Notes: generated from the sequence alone by a model not told the origin. A DNA stretch of 64,000 nucleotides from Halopenitus malekzadehii (GCF_900108505.1 NZ_FNWU01000001.1:496001-560000); one strand, 5' to 3'; shown: positions 34,936 through 44,250, counted from the stretch's first letter. Numbers and translations are program-made.

Positions 34936-35727
34936 ATGATAGCGTCAGTATTACTGCAACAGACCGATGGTCTCCGGGCGCAGGCCGAGATCTTCAACGA
35001 GATCTTCTCCGTCTTCCTCGGGCTCGGGACGCTCATCGGGATCATTGTCGTCTCGTATATGCTCTGGAACGCATACAAATACCGGGACGACGGAAGTGAA
35101 CCGAAAGAGAGCTTCGATCCGCCCGTTCTCGGCGAGCTGCCGACCGGAAAGGGTGGTCCGAAAGCCAAGAAACTCTTCCTGTCGTTCGGGCTCAGTGCCA
35201 TCGTGGTCATCAGCCTCGTCGTCTACGCGTACGGCCTGCTGTTGGTCGTCGAGGAAGGGCCGGAGGCCCCGGGCGTCGAGTCTGCGGATATGGAAGTCGA
35301 GGTCGTTGGGTACCAGTTCGGCTGGGAGTTCCAGTACCCCAACGGCGTCACCACCCAGAACACGCTGTACGTCCCGGAGGATTCGGCGATCGAATTACGG
35401 GTGACATCACGGGACGTTTGGCACACCTTCGGAGTCCCCGATTTACGGATCAAGTCCGACTCGATCCCGGGCCAATACTCCGAAACGTGGTTTACCACTG
35501 AGGGTGGCCTCGACGCCGGCGAGGAGCAGACCTACGAGATCGAATGCTTCGAGCTGTGCGGGTCCGGTCATTCCTATATGAACGGTGAGATCGTGGTTAT
35601 GGACGACACCGAGTTCAACGATTGGTACGACGAACAGGCCGCGGCGCTTGAGGAGGAGAACGACTCCGGTGCCGCATCCGGGAACGCCACCGCAACCGGC
35701 AACGCCACCGCGGAGGGTGAGGCATAA
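34936..35727 (+). CDS. coxB: cytochrome c oxidase subunit II
   Basis: Membrane subunit of the heme-copper oxidase that takes electrons into the CuA centre. The 263-residue protein has two N-terminal helices (FSVFLGLGTLIGIIVVSYMLW and LFLSFGLSAIVVISLVVYAYG) and an outer cupredoxin domain. CuA ligands are visible: the distant His in DVWHTFGVPD and C-x3-C-x3-H-x2-M in CFELCGSGHSYM (about residues 203-214). The tail is rich in Asn-Ala-Thr sequons. The ATG at 34936 follows a weak AAGAAC site. The stop overlaps the coxA start (TAATG). Likely partner of the adjacent subunit I; electron donor may be halocyanin rather than cytochrome c. Confidence 0.94.
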   Translation: MIASVLLQQTDGLRAQAEIFNEIFSVFLGLGTLIGIIVVSYMLWNAYKYRDDGSEPKESFDPPVLGELPTGKGGPKAKKLFLSFGLSAIVVISLVVYAYGLLLVVEEGPEAPGVESADMEVEVVGYQFGWEFQYPNGVTTQNTLYVPEDSAIELRVTSRDVWHTFGVPDLRIKSDSIPGQYSETWFTTEGGLDAGEEQTYEIECFELCGSGHSYMNGEIVVMDDTEFNDWYDEQAAALEEENDSGAASGNATATGNATAEGEA

Positions 35728-38213
35728 TGTCCGAACTACCGCCGAAGACCTCAGTCCGCCGCTGGCTGGTGACGACGAACCACAAGGACGTCGGGATCCT
35801 GTACACGGTCACGGCGCTGTTCTTCCTGATCATGGGGGGGATGCTCGCGTTGCTTATCCGACTCCAGATGTGGGAGCCCGGCGCCCAGGTCCTCTCAGGG
35901 ATCGCCTACAATGAGGCGGTCACCACGCACGGCCTCATCATGGTCTTCTGGTTCCTCTCGCCGTTCGGGTTCGGGTTCGCAAACTACTTCGTCCCGCTAC
36001 AGATCGGCGCCGACGATCTCGCGTTCCCGCGGCTGAACGCGCTGTCCTATTGGATGTTCGCCCTTTCCGGGATACTGATGGGAATCAGCTACTTCCAGGG
36101 CGGAACCCTCAGTACGGGCTGGACGATGTACGCCCCGCTGAACGTGCCGATGTATACGCCGAGTCTGGGGTCCACGGGCGCGATCCTCGCGTTGGCGATG
36201 TTCGTCATCGGGATCACGGCGTCGACGGTGAACTTCCTGACGACGATCCACCACTCGCGTGCTGAAGGGATGGGCCTGATGGATATGCCGCTTTTCACCT
36301 GGTCCATGCTCGCGACGGTCTACATGATGCTGTTCGCGTTCGCGGCGCTGCTGGCGGTCGCGCTCATCCTGTTGTCCGACCGCATCCTCGGAAGCATCTA
36401 CTTCTCCGCGACCGAGGGTGGCGCGCTATTGTGGGGACACCTCTTCTGGTTCTTCGGCCATCCGGAGGTGTACATCGTCTTCTTCCCGGCGCTGGGTGTA
36501 ATGCTCGAGCTGTTCCAGTCGTTCTCCGGCAACCGGCTCGTCGGGCGGAAGTGGGTCATCATCGCGATCTGTCTCATCTCGATCCAGTCGTTCCTGGTGT
36601 GGACCCACCACATGTTCCTCACCACGATCAATCTGGAGGTCAAGACGCTGATGATGGCGACGTCGATCGGGATATCGCTCCCGTTCGACCTCGTCGTCTT
36701 CTCGCTCATCTACACGCTCATCAAGGGACGGATCAGGTTCACGACGCCGTTCCTGTTCGCCTTCGGCGCGCTGTTGTTGTTCATCCTCGGCGGCATCACC
36801 GGCGTCTTCCTGGGTGCGATCGTCCTCGACTACGAGTTCCGCGGCACCTACTGGGTCGTCGCCCACTTCCACTACGTGATGTTCGGCGGCGCGACGGCGC
36901 TGTTCGGCGGCGCCTACTACTGGTTCCCGAAGATGAGTGGGAAGATGTACGACGAGTTCCTCGGGAAGGTTCACTTCGTCGTCTTCTTCATCGGGTTCAA
37001 CGCGGTGTATTTCTCCATGTTCCTCGCCTGGGAGACGCCGCGGCGCGTCTTCGATTACGACCCGGCCTTCCAGAGCATGCACCGGTTCGGGACGATCGGT
37101 GCGTTCGTCCTCGGGCTGTCGTTCTTCATCATGTTCTACAACTTCGCGAAGTCCTACGTGTCCGGGCCCGACGCTCCCGACAACCCGTGGGAGTACACCC
37201 GGACCGCCGAATGGGCGGTTCCCTCGCCGCCGCCGCTCGAGAATTGGGGCGGACGCCCCTCCTACGCCTCCGGAAAGCTCGAGTTCGTCTCCGAGGCGCT
37301 CACCACGCCCGATGACGATCACGACGGACCGGCCGCGGCGACCGACGGCGGCCACGGTGAGGACCACATCGAGAGCTACCCCTACTGGGATAAACACGCG
37401 AGTCACGCCAGCATCTGGCCGTTTGCGCTCTCGTTGGCCACGGGGATCTTCTTCTTCGGGCTGTCCGGAGTCGCCTCGTCGTTCGACATCACGACCGCGG
37501 AGACGCTGGCGGGGACCGGAATCACGGTGAGCAATCCGGTGTACCCGATCTTCACCGCCATCGGTCTCGTCGGCCTGATCTGGACGGCCGTGAAGTGGGG
37601 CCTCGAGGACTTCTATGCACCGCCGATGGAGATCGCCGAGCGGTGGCCCTTCGAAGGCGTCGAAAAGGTAAAACTCGGGATGTGGTTCTTCCTGGCCTCC
37701 GACGTGATCGTCTTCGGGGCGTTCATCTCCGCCGCGGTCTTCATTCGCGTGGCTGCGGGCTGGTACACCTGGGAGCCGCTGACGGACTCCCTGCCGGGGC
37801 TCATCAACACCTTCGTACTGTTGACGTCCTCGTTCACGGTCATCCTCGCGCTCGTGTACGCCCGGCGCAAGAGCCGGGCCGGTCTGATCGCCAACCTGGT
37901 CGCGACGATGCTGCTCGGGTTCACCTTCCTGTCGATCAAGCTCTGGGAATGGCATCACGAGATCTACGACGTCGGCGTTACGCTCACCCAGAACTCCCAC
38001 GGTGACCCGGTACAGGCGACGATCTACTACGTCACGACGGGGCTCCACGGGATCCACGTCGTGATCGGCCTGCTGATCGCCGGCTTCCTGCTCGTGCGGG
38101 CGTGGAACGGCGCCTACCAGGAGGACTCCCGACCGGTCGAGTACTTCGGCCTCTACTGGCACTTCGTCGACATCGTCTGGGTCATCCTCTTCCCGCTGTT
38201 CTACCTCTTCTGA
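35727..38213 (+). CDS. coxAC: cytochrome c oxidase subunit I-III fusion
   Basis: An 828-residue catalytic subunit. Residues 1 to about 530 are subunit I: H68 (TTHGLIMVFW) is a heme ligand; FFGHPEVYIVFFP holds the CuB His and cross-linked Tyr; WTHHMF gives the other CuB ligands; AHFHYVMFGG supplies the two histidines for the high-spin and low-spin hemes. From about 560, after an acidic His-rich linker (TDGGHGEDHIESYPYWDKHASH-like), comes subunit III with seven helices. This fused form is known in some bacteria and archaea. Its start overlaps coxB by one base. No separate coxC is present in the locus. Confidence 0.95.
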   Translation: MSELPPKTSVRRWLVTTNHKDVGILYTVTALFFLIMGGMLALLIRLQMWEPGAQVLSGIAYNEAVTTHGLIMVFWFLSPFGFGFANYFVPLQIGADDLAFPRLNALSYWMFALSGILMGISYFQGGTLSTGWTMYAPLNVPMYTPSLGSTGAILALAMFVIGITASTVNFLTTIHHSRAEGMGLMDMPLFTWSMLATVYMMLFAFAALLAVALILLSDRILGSIYFSATEGGALLWGHLFWFFGHPEVYIVFFPALGVMLELFQSFSGNRLVGRKWVIIAICLISIQSFLVWTHHMFLTTINLEVKTLMMATSIGISLPFDLVVFSLIYTLIKGRIRFTTPFLFAFGALLLFILGGITGVFLGAIVLDYEFRGTYWVVAHFHYVMFGGATALFGGAYYWFPKMSGKMYDEFLGKVHFVVFFIGFNAVYFSMFLAWETPRRVFDYDPAFQSMHRFGTIGAFVLGLSFFIMFYNFAKSYVSGPDAPDNPWEYTRTAEWAVPSPPPLENWGGRPSYASGKLEFVSEALTTPDDDHDGPAAATDGGHGEDHIESYPYWDKHASHASIWPFALSLATGIFFFGLSGVASSFDITTAETLAGTGITVSNPVYPIFTAIGLVGLIWTAVKWGLEDFYAPPMEIAERWPFEGVEKVKLGMWFFLASDVIVFGAFISAAVFIRVAAGWYTWEPLTDSLPGLINTFVLLTSSFTVILALVYARRKSRAGLIANLVATMLLGFTFLSIKLWEWHHEIYDVGVTLTQNSHGDPVQATIYYVTTGLHGIHVVIGLLIAGFLLVRAWNGAYQEDSRPVEYFGLYWHFVDIVWVILFPLFYLF

Positions 38214-38332
38214 GGTTCACGCCTCGTTTTTGCGGTTCGGAAATTCGAACACGTCGTCTCGGAAAACCGGAATACGCCGTCGATGATGAGTCGTTTGCGC
38301 GAATATTTATGTCTCGACGGGCGAGTACCCGT

Positions 38333-38476
38333 ATGGTCACGGACGTGCTTACTGACCCACGGTTTCTCAGCGGGATCTTCTGGACGCTCGTCGGCGTCTC
38401 GTTCTGGGTCGTCGGTCCGTTCGTCGGGTACTATCTGTGGAAACGATGGCGAGGTCCCGACGACGCGGATGGATAG
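38333..38476 (+). CDS. 47-residue single-span membrane protein in the cox locus
   Basis: A very short protein with one helix (FLSGIFWTLVGVSFWVVGPFVGYYLW) and an acidic tail. The ATG at 38333 follows an AATATTTAT box (38303-38310) with leaderless spacing, and it lies between the oxidase fusion and the subunit IV-like gene. Size and topology fit a minor oxidase subunit or assembly peptide, as in other oxidase operons; the assignment is from position only. Confidence 0.6.
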   Translation: MVTDVLTDPRFLSGIFWTLVGVSFWVVGPFVGYYLWKRWRGPDDADG

Positions 38477-38512
38477 ACCTAAGAGGCCGCACTCCCAGCT
38501 TTCGCGTGAACA

Positions 38513-38785
38513 ATGGCGTCGGATTCGATCAAGCTCTACGCGCTGGTGTACGTCGCGCTCGTGGGGTTGGCGACCTCGAAGTTCGTCTTCTTCGAGTTCG
38601 ACCAGTTCTTTACCTACGAGCAGGCGTTCGCCGGCACGATGGGGGCCGCCGCGCTGAAGGGGGCGCTCATCGTCGGCTACTACCAACACCTCAAGTGGGA
38701 GAACCGATCGCTGACTTACCTGATGGCCGTCGCGCTGGCGTTCGCCCTCCTGCTGATGGCCGCGGCGACCTACTCCATCACGTAA
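38513..38785 (+). CDS. coxD: cytochrome c oxidase subunit IV-like protein
   Basis: A 90-residue protein with three hydrophobic helices (YALVYVALVGLATSKFVFF, AAALKGALIVGYYQHLKWE and LMAVALAFALLLMAAATYS) and the K-x6-YYQHLKWE segment typical of the prokaryotic subunit IV family, which stabilises the oxidase. Start chosen at 38513, about 30 bases after a CCTAAG box. It closes the oxidase locus begun by coxB. Confidence 0.8.
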   Translation: MASDSIKLYALVYVALVGLATSKFVFFEFDQFFTYEQAFAGTMGAAALKGALIVGYYQHLKWENRSLTYLMAVALAFALLLMAAATYSIT

Positions 38786-38942
38786 CGCATATCGACGCAG
38801 CGAGGTTTCAGACGCTCGCGCAGCCCGTTTCTCTCGACTTCGTGTCGCTTCGACCATCGACGTCGTCGACGCCATCTCGTACGGACGGGGTGCGTCCGGC
38901 CGGAGGGGAAACACCAAAACCCCTCCGACCGTATCGGCGGGT

Positions 38943-39350
38943 ATGTACCACGTACTACTTGCCGTGGACGAGGACGAGGGGCGAAGCACCCGGATCGCCG
39001 AGACGATCACGTCGCTCCCGAGCGCGAGCACGGACGTGTTCGTGTCCGTCTTCCACTGTTTCGTCGACAACCCCGCCGGCGCCTCGGCGACGCAGGTCGG
39101 CAGCGTCCGGGCGGTCCAGGGGATCCTCGAGGAGGCTGGGATCGACAACCAAGTGCTCGAGGCAAGCGGTGACCCCGCCGACACGATCCTCGAGGCCGCT
39201 GCGGAGGAGCAGGCCGACGCCATTTATCTGGGCGGCCGGAAGCGCTCACCGGCCGGAAAGGCGCTGTTCGGCAGCGTCACGCAGTCGGTGATCCTCGGCG
39301 CGGAGCTGCCGGTGACGGTTGCCGGGAAGACGCAGACGACCGCCGAGTAG
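38943..39350 (+). CDS. universal stress protein (UspA family)
   Basis: A 135-residue alpha/beta protein of the Usp fold, starting YHVLLAVDEDEGR and ending with the ATP-binding loop GGRKRSPAGKALFGSVTQSV, close to the G-x2-G-x9-G-(S/T) pattern. It is therefore a likely nucleotide-binding Usp. Neighbours do not point to a specific stress. The ATG is taken at 38943 because the fold begins immediately there. Confidence 0.9.
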   Translation: MYHVLLAVDEDEGRSTRIAETITSLPSASTDVFVSVFHCFVDNPAGASATQVGSVRAVQGILEEAGIDNQVLEASGDPADTILEAAAEEQADAIYLGGRKRSPAGKALFGSVTQSVILGAELPVTVAGKTQTTAE

Positions 39351-39393
39351 TCGGGGCAAGCCGTTGGCTCCGGAGCTGCCGGGCGATCGCCGA

Positions 39394-40428
39394 TCACTCC
39401 TGCGGGCCGACGTCCCCATCGTCGGTTCGGCCCTTCACCACGAACAGCGACGCGTATCCCGCAAGCAATCCCGGCCAGTAGGTCGTCAACCGGAAGAGTA
39501 CTGCGGCGGTCACGGCCGTTGCCAGCCCGACGGGGTAGAAAAGCGTCACGAGCCCCGAAAACGCCACCTCGTAGGTTCCGGACCCGCCGGGCGTCGGGGA
39601 GACCGTCGCGATGACCGAGAGGTTCACAATGAAGTACAACGAGACGAAGTCGGGATCGATCCCGAGCGACCGGAACACGAAGTACAACGAGACGATCTGC
39701 GCCAGGATCGCGAGGTGTGAGCCGACGGCGGTGGTGAGCAGAAAGGACCGACCACTGCCCGCGGTTTGGAAATGCCCCTCGATCCGCTTGATGCGGTCAC
39801 GGAGGGACTGAAACACGCCCTCCGCCCGGTCGGTTCGCCGCTCGATCGCGTTCACCGTCCCCACCGCGAGGTCGCCGAGGCGTCCGTCGTCGGACCACAG
39901 CAGGTACGTCACAGCGCCGCCGATCACCAGGAGCGCGACGGCAACCGCCCCGACGGATCGGAGAAACCCGGTCAGCGATCCTACGACGAGGAGATACCAC
40001 AGCCCGCCGAGCGTGAACGTGAAGAAGGGCGCGGCGTTCAGGATGTCCGCGGAAACCACGGCCGCAAGCGCCTTCTCGTAGTCCGTCTCGAGGGCGTCCG
40101 AGACGACGTAGGCCATAATCGGTTCCCCTCCGAACTGGCCGAGCGGAGTGATCGAGTTCAGGAAGTGGCCGGTGAGAAACAGGGAGACCGTGTCCGTCGG
40201 CGTCGGATCCATCCCCATGTGTCCGAAAAAGCGGTGCCAGACCCACGCCCACAACAGCAGCGACGAGAACCCGATGGCGAGCGCGACCGCGAAGTGGGAC
40301 GGATTCGCCCGCACGAGCGCCGACAGTACCTCCCCGACGTCCGCGAGCGCGAGAAGGGCGGCCAACAGCACGCCGGTCACGATGAACCAGATCCACTCGC
40401 GCCGCCCGGCCGCGATCGGGACGTTCAT
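39394..40428 (-). CDS. flippase-like membrane protein (LPG synthase TM region / UPF0104)
   Basis: A 344-residue membrane protein with about eight helices in the pattern of the lysylphosphatidylglycerol-synthase membrane domain family. Characteristic stretches are LALADVGEVLSALVRANPSHFAVAL, a TGHFLNSITPLGQFGGEPI core and a SVIATVSPTPGGSGTYEVAF segment near the end. Members flip or handle lipids and lipid-linked glycans. Its ATG overlaps the stop of the sulfatase-like gene (40425-40428), so the two are one transcription unit. The lipid-linked glycan role is inferred from family and from the nearby glycosyltransferases. Confidence 0.85.
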   Translation of the reverse strand: MNVPIAAGRREWIWFIVTGVLLAALLALADVGEVLSALVRANPSHFAVALAIGFSSLLLWAWVWHRFFGHMGMDPTPTDTVSLFLTGHFLNSITPLGQFGGEPIMAYVVSDALETDYEKALAAVVSADILNAAPFFTFTLGGLWYLLVVGSLTGFLRSVGAVAVALLVIGGAVTYLLWSDDGRLGDLAVGTVNAIERRTDRAEGVFQSLRDRIKRIEGHFQTAGSGRSFLLTTAVGSHLAILAQIVSLYFVFRSLGIDPDFVSLYFIVNLSVIATVSPTPGGSGTYEVAFSGLVTLFYPVGLATAVTAAVLFRLTTYWPGLLAGYASLFVVKGRTDDGDVGPQE

Positions 40429-41816
40429 CGATAGCCCAGCTGTTCGAGCCGGTCCTCGACGGCGCCGTCGACCGGTCGGTTACCCTCGTCCGGACGGTCG
40501 CCGTCGGCATCGTCGGCGTCCGCATCGACGTCGCCGGTTCGGTTGACGGCGGCCTTGAGATCCGGTGGGACCGCGATCGACTCGTCCGCCTCGTGGTCGT
40601 ACGCCTCGTAGGTGGCGTCGCCGTCCTCGGTGACCGACTTGACCACCGTCACTCCGTCACGTTTCGCGTAGCGGTGTTTCCGGTAATACTCGTCCCACCG
40701 ATCGGTCGGAATGTAGCCCGTGAAGTTCTGCGGATACTCACACCCGCCAAGGACCGTTTTCGGGAAGACGTCCTCGTGGGTGGGTTCGGGCGCGATACCG
40801 GCGTAATACGGGACGAGTCGGCTGAGCGACCGGAGCTCGATCGGGTCCGTGACCCTGTCCACCGCCAGATCCGGATGGGAGACGAACAGGACGGTGTTGA
40901 TCACCGGTTCCGCGACGGTGAACTGGTGGCCGAACTCGCCGCCGTTCTCGCCGAGCGCCTGGCCGTGGTCCGAGAGCAGCACCACCACGGTGTCCTCGCG
41001 GAGGCCGTTGTCCTCGAGCGCGGCGACGATCCGTCCCACGAGGTCGTCGGTGTAGTCGACGGAGGCGTCGTAGACGCGCTCGAGCTGGTCGAAATCGATG
41101 TCGTCCATCGTGAAGACGTCCTTTTGCCGGTGGGGGATCGTCGCGTCCGGGGCCACACCGTGCCGATCGGCGTATCGATCCGGAGGCCGGTACGGCTCGT
41201 GGGGCTCCATCAGGTTGGTGTACAGGAAGAACGGCCGGTCATCGTCCTCGCGGGACGCGAGATACTCGGTCACGGCGTCGACGGTCTCCTCCGACTGCGT
41301 GGAGTCGTCGACGTCGAACAGTCGGAAGACGCGGTCGATCTGTCGCCCGAGGATCCGACGCGGCGTCTCACCGAGGGCGTGATAGAACTTCGCAAACGCC
41401 TTCGAGAGGCGAACGCTCAACCGGTTGTCAGCCGTCCCCAGGAAGTTCTCGACGTGGTCAAAGTCCTCCGTCATCCCCTTGTGGGGGGTGATCCAGACGT
41501 TCGGCGTTATCGCGGCTGTGTCGTACCCCGCATCCCGAAAGGCGGAGACGAACGTCTCCCGGTCCTCGTCGAAGTAGCTCTTCGCATGGGTGGTGCCGTG
41601 CTCCCAGGGATACTCCCCGGTGAACATTGAGGCGTGCGATGGCAGCGTCCAGGGTGCTTGCGTGACCGCGTTCTCGAAGACGATCGACGAGTCGGCGAGC
41701 TGCTGGATGTGGTCGGTGAACTCGACGTCGGCGTTGTACGCGGACACCCGGTCCGTCCGGAGGGAATCCAGAACCAGAAAGACGACGTTCTTCGTCCCCG
41801 AAACGGTGTCCTCCAT
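40425..41816 (-). CDS. sulfatase-fold hydrolase/transferase with Thr at the nucleophile position
   Basis: A 463-residue protein of the alkaline phosphatase superfamily. N-terminal metal motif LDSLR (D17), active-site segment APWTLPSHASMFTG and second metal motif LSDHGQALGEN are clear. In sulfatases the residue at T57 is the Cys/Ser converted to formylglycine (C/S-x-P-S-R); here it is T-L-P-S-H, closer to phosphoglycerol or phosphoethanolamine transferases. So a sulfatase reaction is doubtful. No signal peptide is visible; it overlaps the flippase-like gene. The C-terminal acidic linker precedes a short end (EDRLEQLGYR). Confidence 0.85.
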   Translation of the reverse strand: MEDTVSGTKNVVFLVLDSLRTDRVSAYNADVEFTDHIQQLADSSIVFENAVTQAPWTLPSHASMFTGEYPWEHGTTHAKSYFDEDRETFVSAFRDAGYDTAAITPNVWITPHKGMTEDFDHVENFLGTADNRLSVRLSKAFAKFYHALGETPRRILGRQIDRVFRLFDVDDSTQSEETVDAVTEYLASREDDDRPFFLYTNLMEPHEPYRPPDRYADRHGVAPDATIPHRQKDVFTMDDIDFDQLERVYDASVDYTDDLVGRIVAALEDNGLREDTVVVLLSDHGQALGENGGEFGHQFTVAEPVINTVLFVSHPDLAVDRVTDPIELRSLSRLVPYYAGIAPEPTHEDVFPKTVLGGCEYPQNFTGYIPTDRWDEYYRKHRYAKRDGVTVVKSVTEDGDATYEAYDHEADESIAVPPDLKAAVNRTGDVDADADDADGDRPDEGNRPVDGAVEDRLEQLGYR

Positions 41817-41959
41817 ACCCGCTACCCGGACCGCCCGGCAGTTAGGTACGTCGGTTCGAACCGGTGCCGGTGGACCGGTTCGACCGGAGCCGACGAATGA
41901 ACCCCGGATCGTCGGAGCGGACCCACGACCGATTTATAGGGGACGCAACAACGGGGGGT

Positions 41960-42955
41960 ATGGTCGAGAGCGTGGCGATCGTCTACTGGTGTGACGGGGC
42001 CGGACACGCGGCCAGGAGCATCCCGGTCGCCAAGGAGTTCGAGTCACGCGGCATCGACGTGTCGATCGCCGGCGGCGGACAGGGCGCGCGGTTCGTGGAG
42101 ATGAACGGCTTCGACCAGCCGGACCTCACGACCGTCTCGGTCGAGGGGAGCACGCCGCGGGCGTTCCTTGAACACACCCTCTTCGATCTCGCACCCTCCG
42201 CAGTGAAACGGACGCGGGAGATCCACCAGTGGCTCAAACGGGAGGATCCGGACGTGCTGGTGACCGACGACGTCTTCGCGGGCCTGTCGGCGGCGGCCCA
42301 GGGGATCGATTTCTACCGGATCGACCACCTCACGCCGGATCTGTTCGGCCCGGTCTGGGGGACCCCGCTGCGGATCTACAACGCGGCGTCGTTGCTGTTC
42401 GGCGAGGGGATCCTCGTGACGTCCCTGTGGCCCGACGAGCCGGACCCGACGGGAATCACGCGGGTCGGACCGCTCGCCCAGGAGGGCGACCGTGGCGATG
42501 GAGACGACGTCGACGATGGTTCCGATTTCGGATCCGCCGGCGAGATCGACGAGTACGATGTGCTCATCAATCCGGGAACACACGGCGAGGGCTTCGACGA
42601 GATACGGTCCCGACTGGAGGCGGACGGCTACACGGTTAGAACGGTCGGGGATGACGACTGGGAGACGAAGCCGACGATGACTCCGTATACGGAGGCAGCC
42701 GACGTCGTGATCTGCACCGGCTTCTCGTCGATCGCGGACACGGTCGTCGCGGGAACGCCCTGCGTGATCTACCCGTTCCTCCCGTTTCAGAAGGCGATCG
42801 CGGAGCGCGCCGAACGCGAGGGCAACGAGGGGATCGCCAGGGCCGCCTCGGTGCCCGACGCCGTCCTGAAAGCGAAACGCTTCTGTGAATCCGATGAAAG
42901 TCCCGACTACGAGAACGGTGCCCCCGAGTTCGTGGATGCGGTCCTGGATGCGTAG
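41960..42955 (+). CDS. glycosyltransferase, GT28/MurG-like GT-B fold
   Basis: A 331-residue protein with a two-domain GT-B look: N-terminal VAIVYWCDGAGHAARSIPVAKEF (Gly-rich acceptor-side loop), and a C-terminal domain with LINPGTHGEGFDEI and a late donor-site block (CTGFSSIADTVVAGTPCVIYPF) resembling UDP-sugar binding in family GT28. An acidic low-complexity loop lies near residue 180. The ATG at 41960 follows a TTTATA box (41933-41938) by 25 bases. It is divergent from the sulfatase-like gene. Donor and acceptor are unknown. Confidence 0.8.
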   Translation: MVESVAIVYWCDGAGHAARSIPVAKEFESRGIDVSIAGGGQGARFVEMNGFDQPDLTTVSVEGSTPRAFLEHTLFDLAPSAVKRTREIHQWLKREDPDVLVTDDVFAGLSAAAQGIDFYRIDHLTPDLFGPVWGTPLRIYNAASLLFGEGILVTSLWPDEPDPTGITRVGPLAQEGDRGDGDDVDDGSDFGSAGEIDEYDVLINPGTHGEGFDEIRSRLEADGYTVRTVGDDDWETKPTMTPYTEAADVVICTGFSSIADTVVAGTPCVIYPFLPFQKAIAERAEREGNEGIARAASVPDAVLKAKRFCESDESPDYENGAPEFVDAVLDA

Positions 42956-43093
42956 CCGTCCCGACCGCCGACGTCGGCCGGTGATACCGAAGGACCGGAT
43001 CGTGACCCTGCAGGGCCGGATCGTCCCACCGCAGGGCCGGTTCGTGAGGCTCGCCTCGGGCGCACGCGTCGATCGGAACGAACGGAGGACGGT

Positions 43094-44131
43094 ATGAGAA
43101 TCGGATTCTTCACGGACAGCTACTTCCCCGGGATCGACGGCGTCACGTACACGATCCAGGCCTGGCGCGAGCGTCTCGAGGATCGGGGTCACGAGGTGTA
43201 CGTCGTGTATCCGGCAAGCAGCCACGAGCCGGATGACCACGAGCTTCCGGTCCGGTCGTTCCCGAATCCATTTTATAAGCAATATCGGTTTCCGACCTAT
43301 CGCCGACTCTCGACGCTGCCGGAGTTGGACGTCGTCCACTGTCACGGGCCGGCGTCGACGGGGATCATGGGCCGACGATACGCGACGCAGACGGGCGTGA
43401 AATCGGTCTATACACACCACACGCCGGTCGAGGACTACCTCGAACGCGGCCTCAAGTTCGAGTCGATCGCCGCGGCCGCGTCGAGACTCTACGTGGCCTA
43501 CGAGAACCGGTTTCTCCGGTCGTTCGACTGTGTGACTGCCTCGACCTCGCGGATCCGACGGGACGTGGAGCCGCGACGGCTCCCCGTCGGCATCGAGATG
43601 GACACCTTCCGGCCACAGTCGGACCGGCTGTTCTCGTACCCGGAACCGGTCATCGGCTACAGCGGGCGGCTAACTGTCAAGAAGAACGTCGACGAGATAC
43701 TCCGGCTGGCGGCCGAGATGCCGGAGCATCGATTCGTGCTCGTCGGTGAGGGACCGGAGCGGGAGTCGCTCGAGCGACGCGCACCCGAAAACGTGACCTT
43801 CAAGGACTTCCTCCCGCGCGAGGATCTTCCCACGTTCTACTCGTCGATCGACGTCTTCCTCACGGCGTCGACGTGTGACACCCTCGGGCTGTCGACACTC
43901 GAGGCGAACGCCTGCGGCACGCCGGTTGCGGCGGCCGACGTCCCGCCGTTCGATGAGACGATCGGAAAGGCGAACGGGGCGCGGTTCGCGTACGGTGATC
44001 TCGAGGAAATGAAACGCGCCGTCGAGGACTGCCTGCGCCACGATCGAGACACCCGAAGCGCGGTCGAGCGGTTCTCGGTGACCGAGACGATCGACGAACT
44101 CGAACGGATCTACGGAGTGACCGACCGATGA
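43094..44131 (+). CDS. glycosyltransferase family 4-like protein
   Basis: A 345-residue GT-B enzyme. N-terminal FFTDSYFPGIDGVTYTI, middle VYTHHTPVEDYLE and C-terminal GYSGRLTVKKNVDEILRLA, LVGEGPERESLE and the donor motif DTLGLSTLEANACGTPVAA are typical of GT4; the usual EX7E begins with Asp (D...E). It probably extends a lipid-linked sugar or glycolipid in the locus with the flippase-like protein and neighbouring transferase. A GGAGG site lies about eight bases before the ATG. A 41-bp duplication covers its stop codon. Confidence 0.88.
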   Translation: MRIGFFTDSYFPGIDGVTYTIQAWRERLEDRGHEVYVVYPASSHEPDDHELPVRSFPNPFYKQYRFPTYRRLSTLPELDVVHCHGPASTGIMGRRYATQTGVKSVYTHHTPVEDYLERGLKFESIAAAASRLYVAYENRFLRSFDCVTASTSRIRRDVEPRRLPVGIEMDTFRPQSDRLFSYPEPVIGYSGRLTVKKNVDEILRLAAEMPEHRFVLVGEGPERESLERRAPENVTFKDFLPREDLPTFYSSIDVFLTASTCDTLGLSTLEANACGTPVAAADVPPFDETIGKANGARFAYGDLEEMKRAVEDCLRHDRDTRSAVERFSVTETIDELERIYGVTDR

Positions 44132-44170
44132 TCGACGAACTCGAACGGATCTACGGAGTGACCGACCGAT
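44089..44170. repeat. 41-bp direct duplication across the GT4 stop codon
   Basis: Two perfect adjacent copies of a 41-bp unit begin at 44089 and 44130 (first bases GATCGACGAACTCGAACGG); eight bases of a third follow. The first copy encodes the last residues of the glycosyltransferase including the stop, so the second is silent 3' material. Two 18-bp copies (ATGACCGACGGAGAGCGG at 44192 and 44210) and a partial third follow. Confidence 0.95.
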
Positions 44171-44250
44171 GATCGACGCGGGGACCGAGCAATGACCGAC
44201 GGAGAGCGGATGACCGACGGAGAGCGGATGACCGACGCGGGGATCGACTG

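Noticed and set aside
36426-38162. 578-codon antisense frame over the oxidase fusion gene
   Set aside because: Plus strand encodes an unmistakable heme-copper oxidase; the antisense product is an Arg/Asp/Glu/His-rich shadow without recognised domains.
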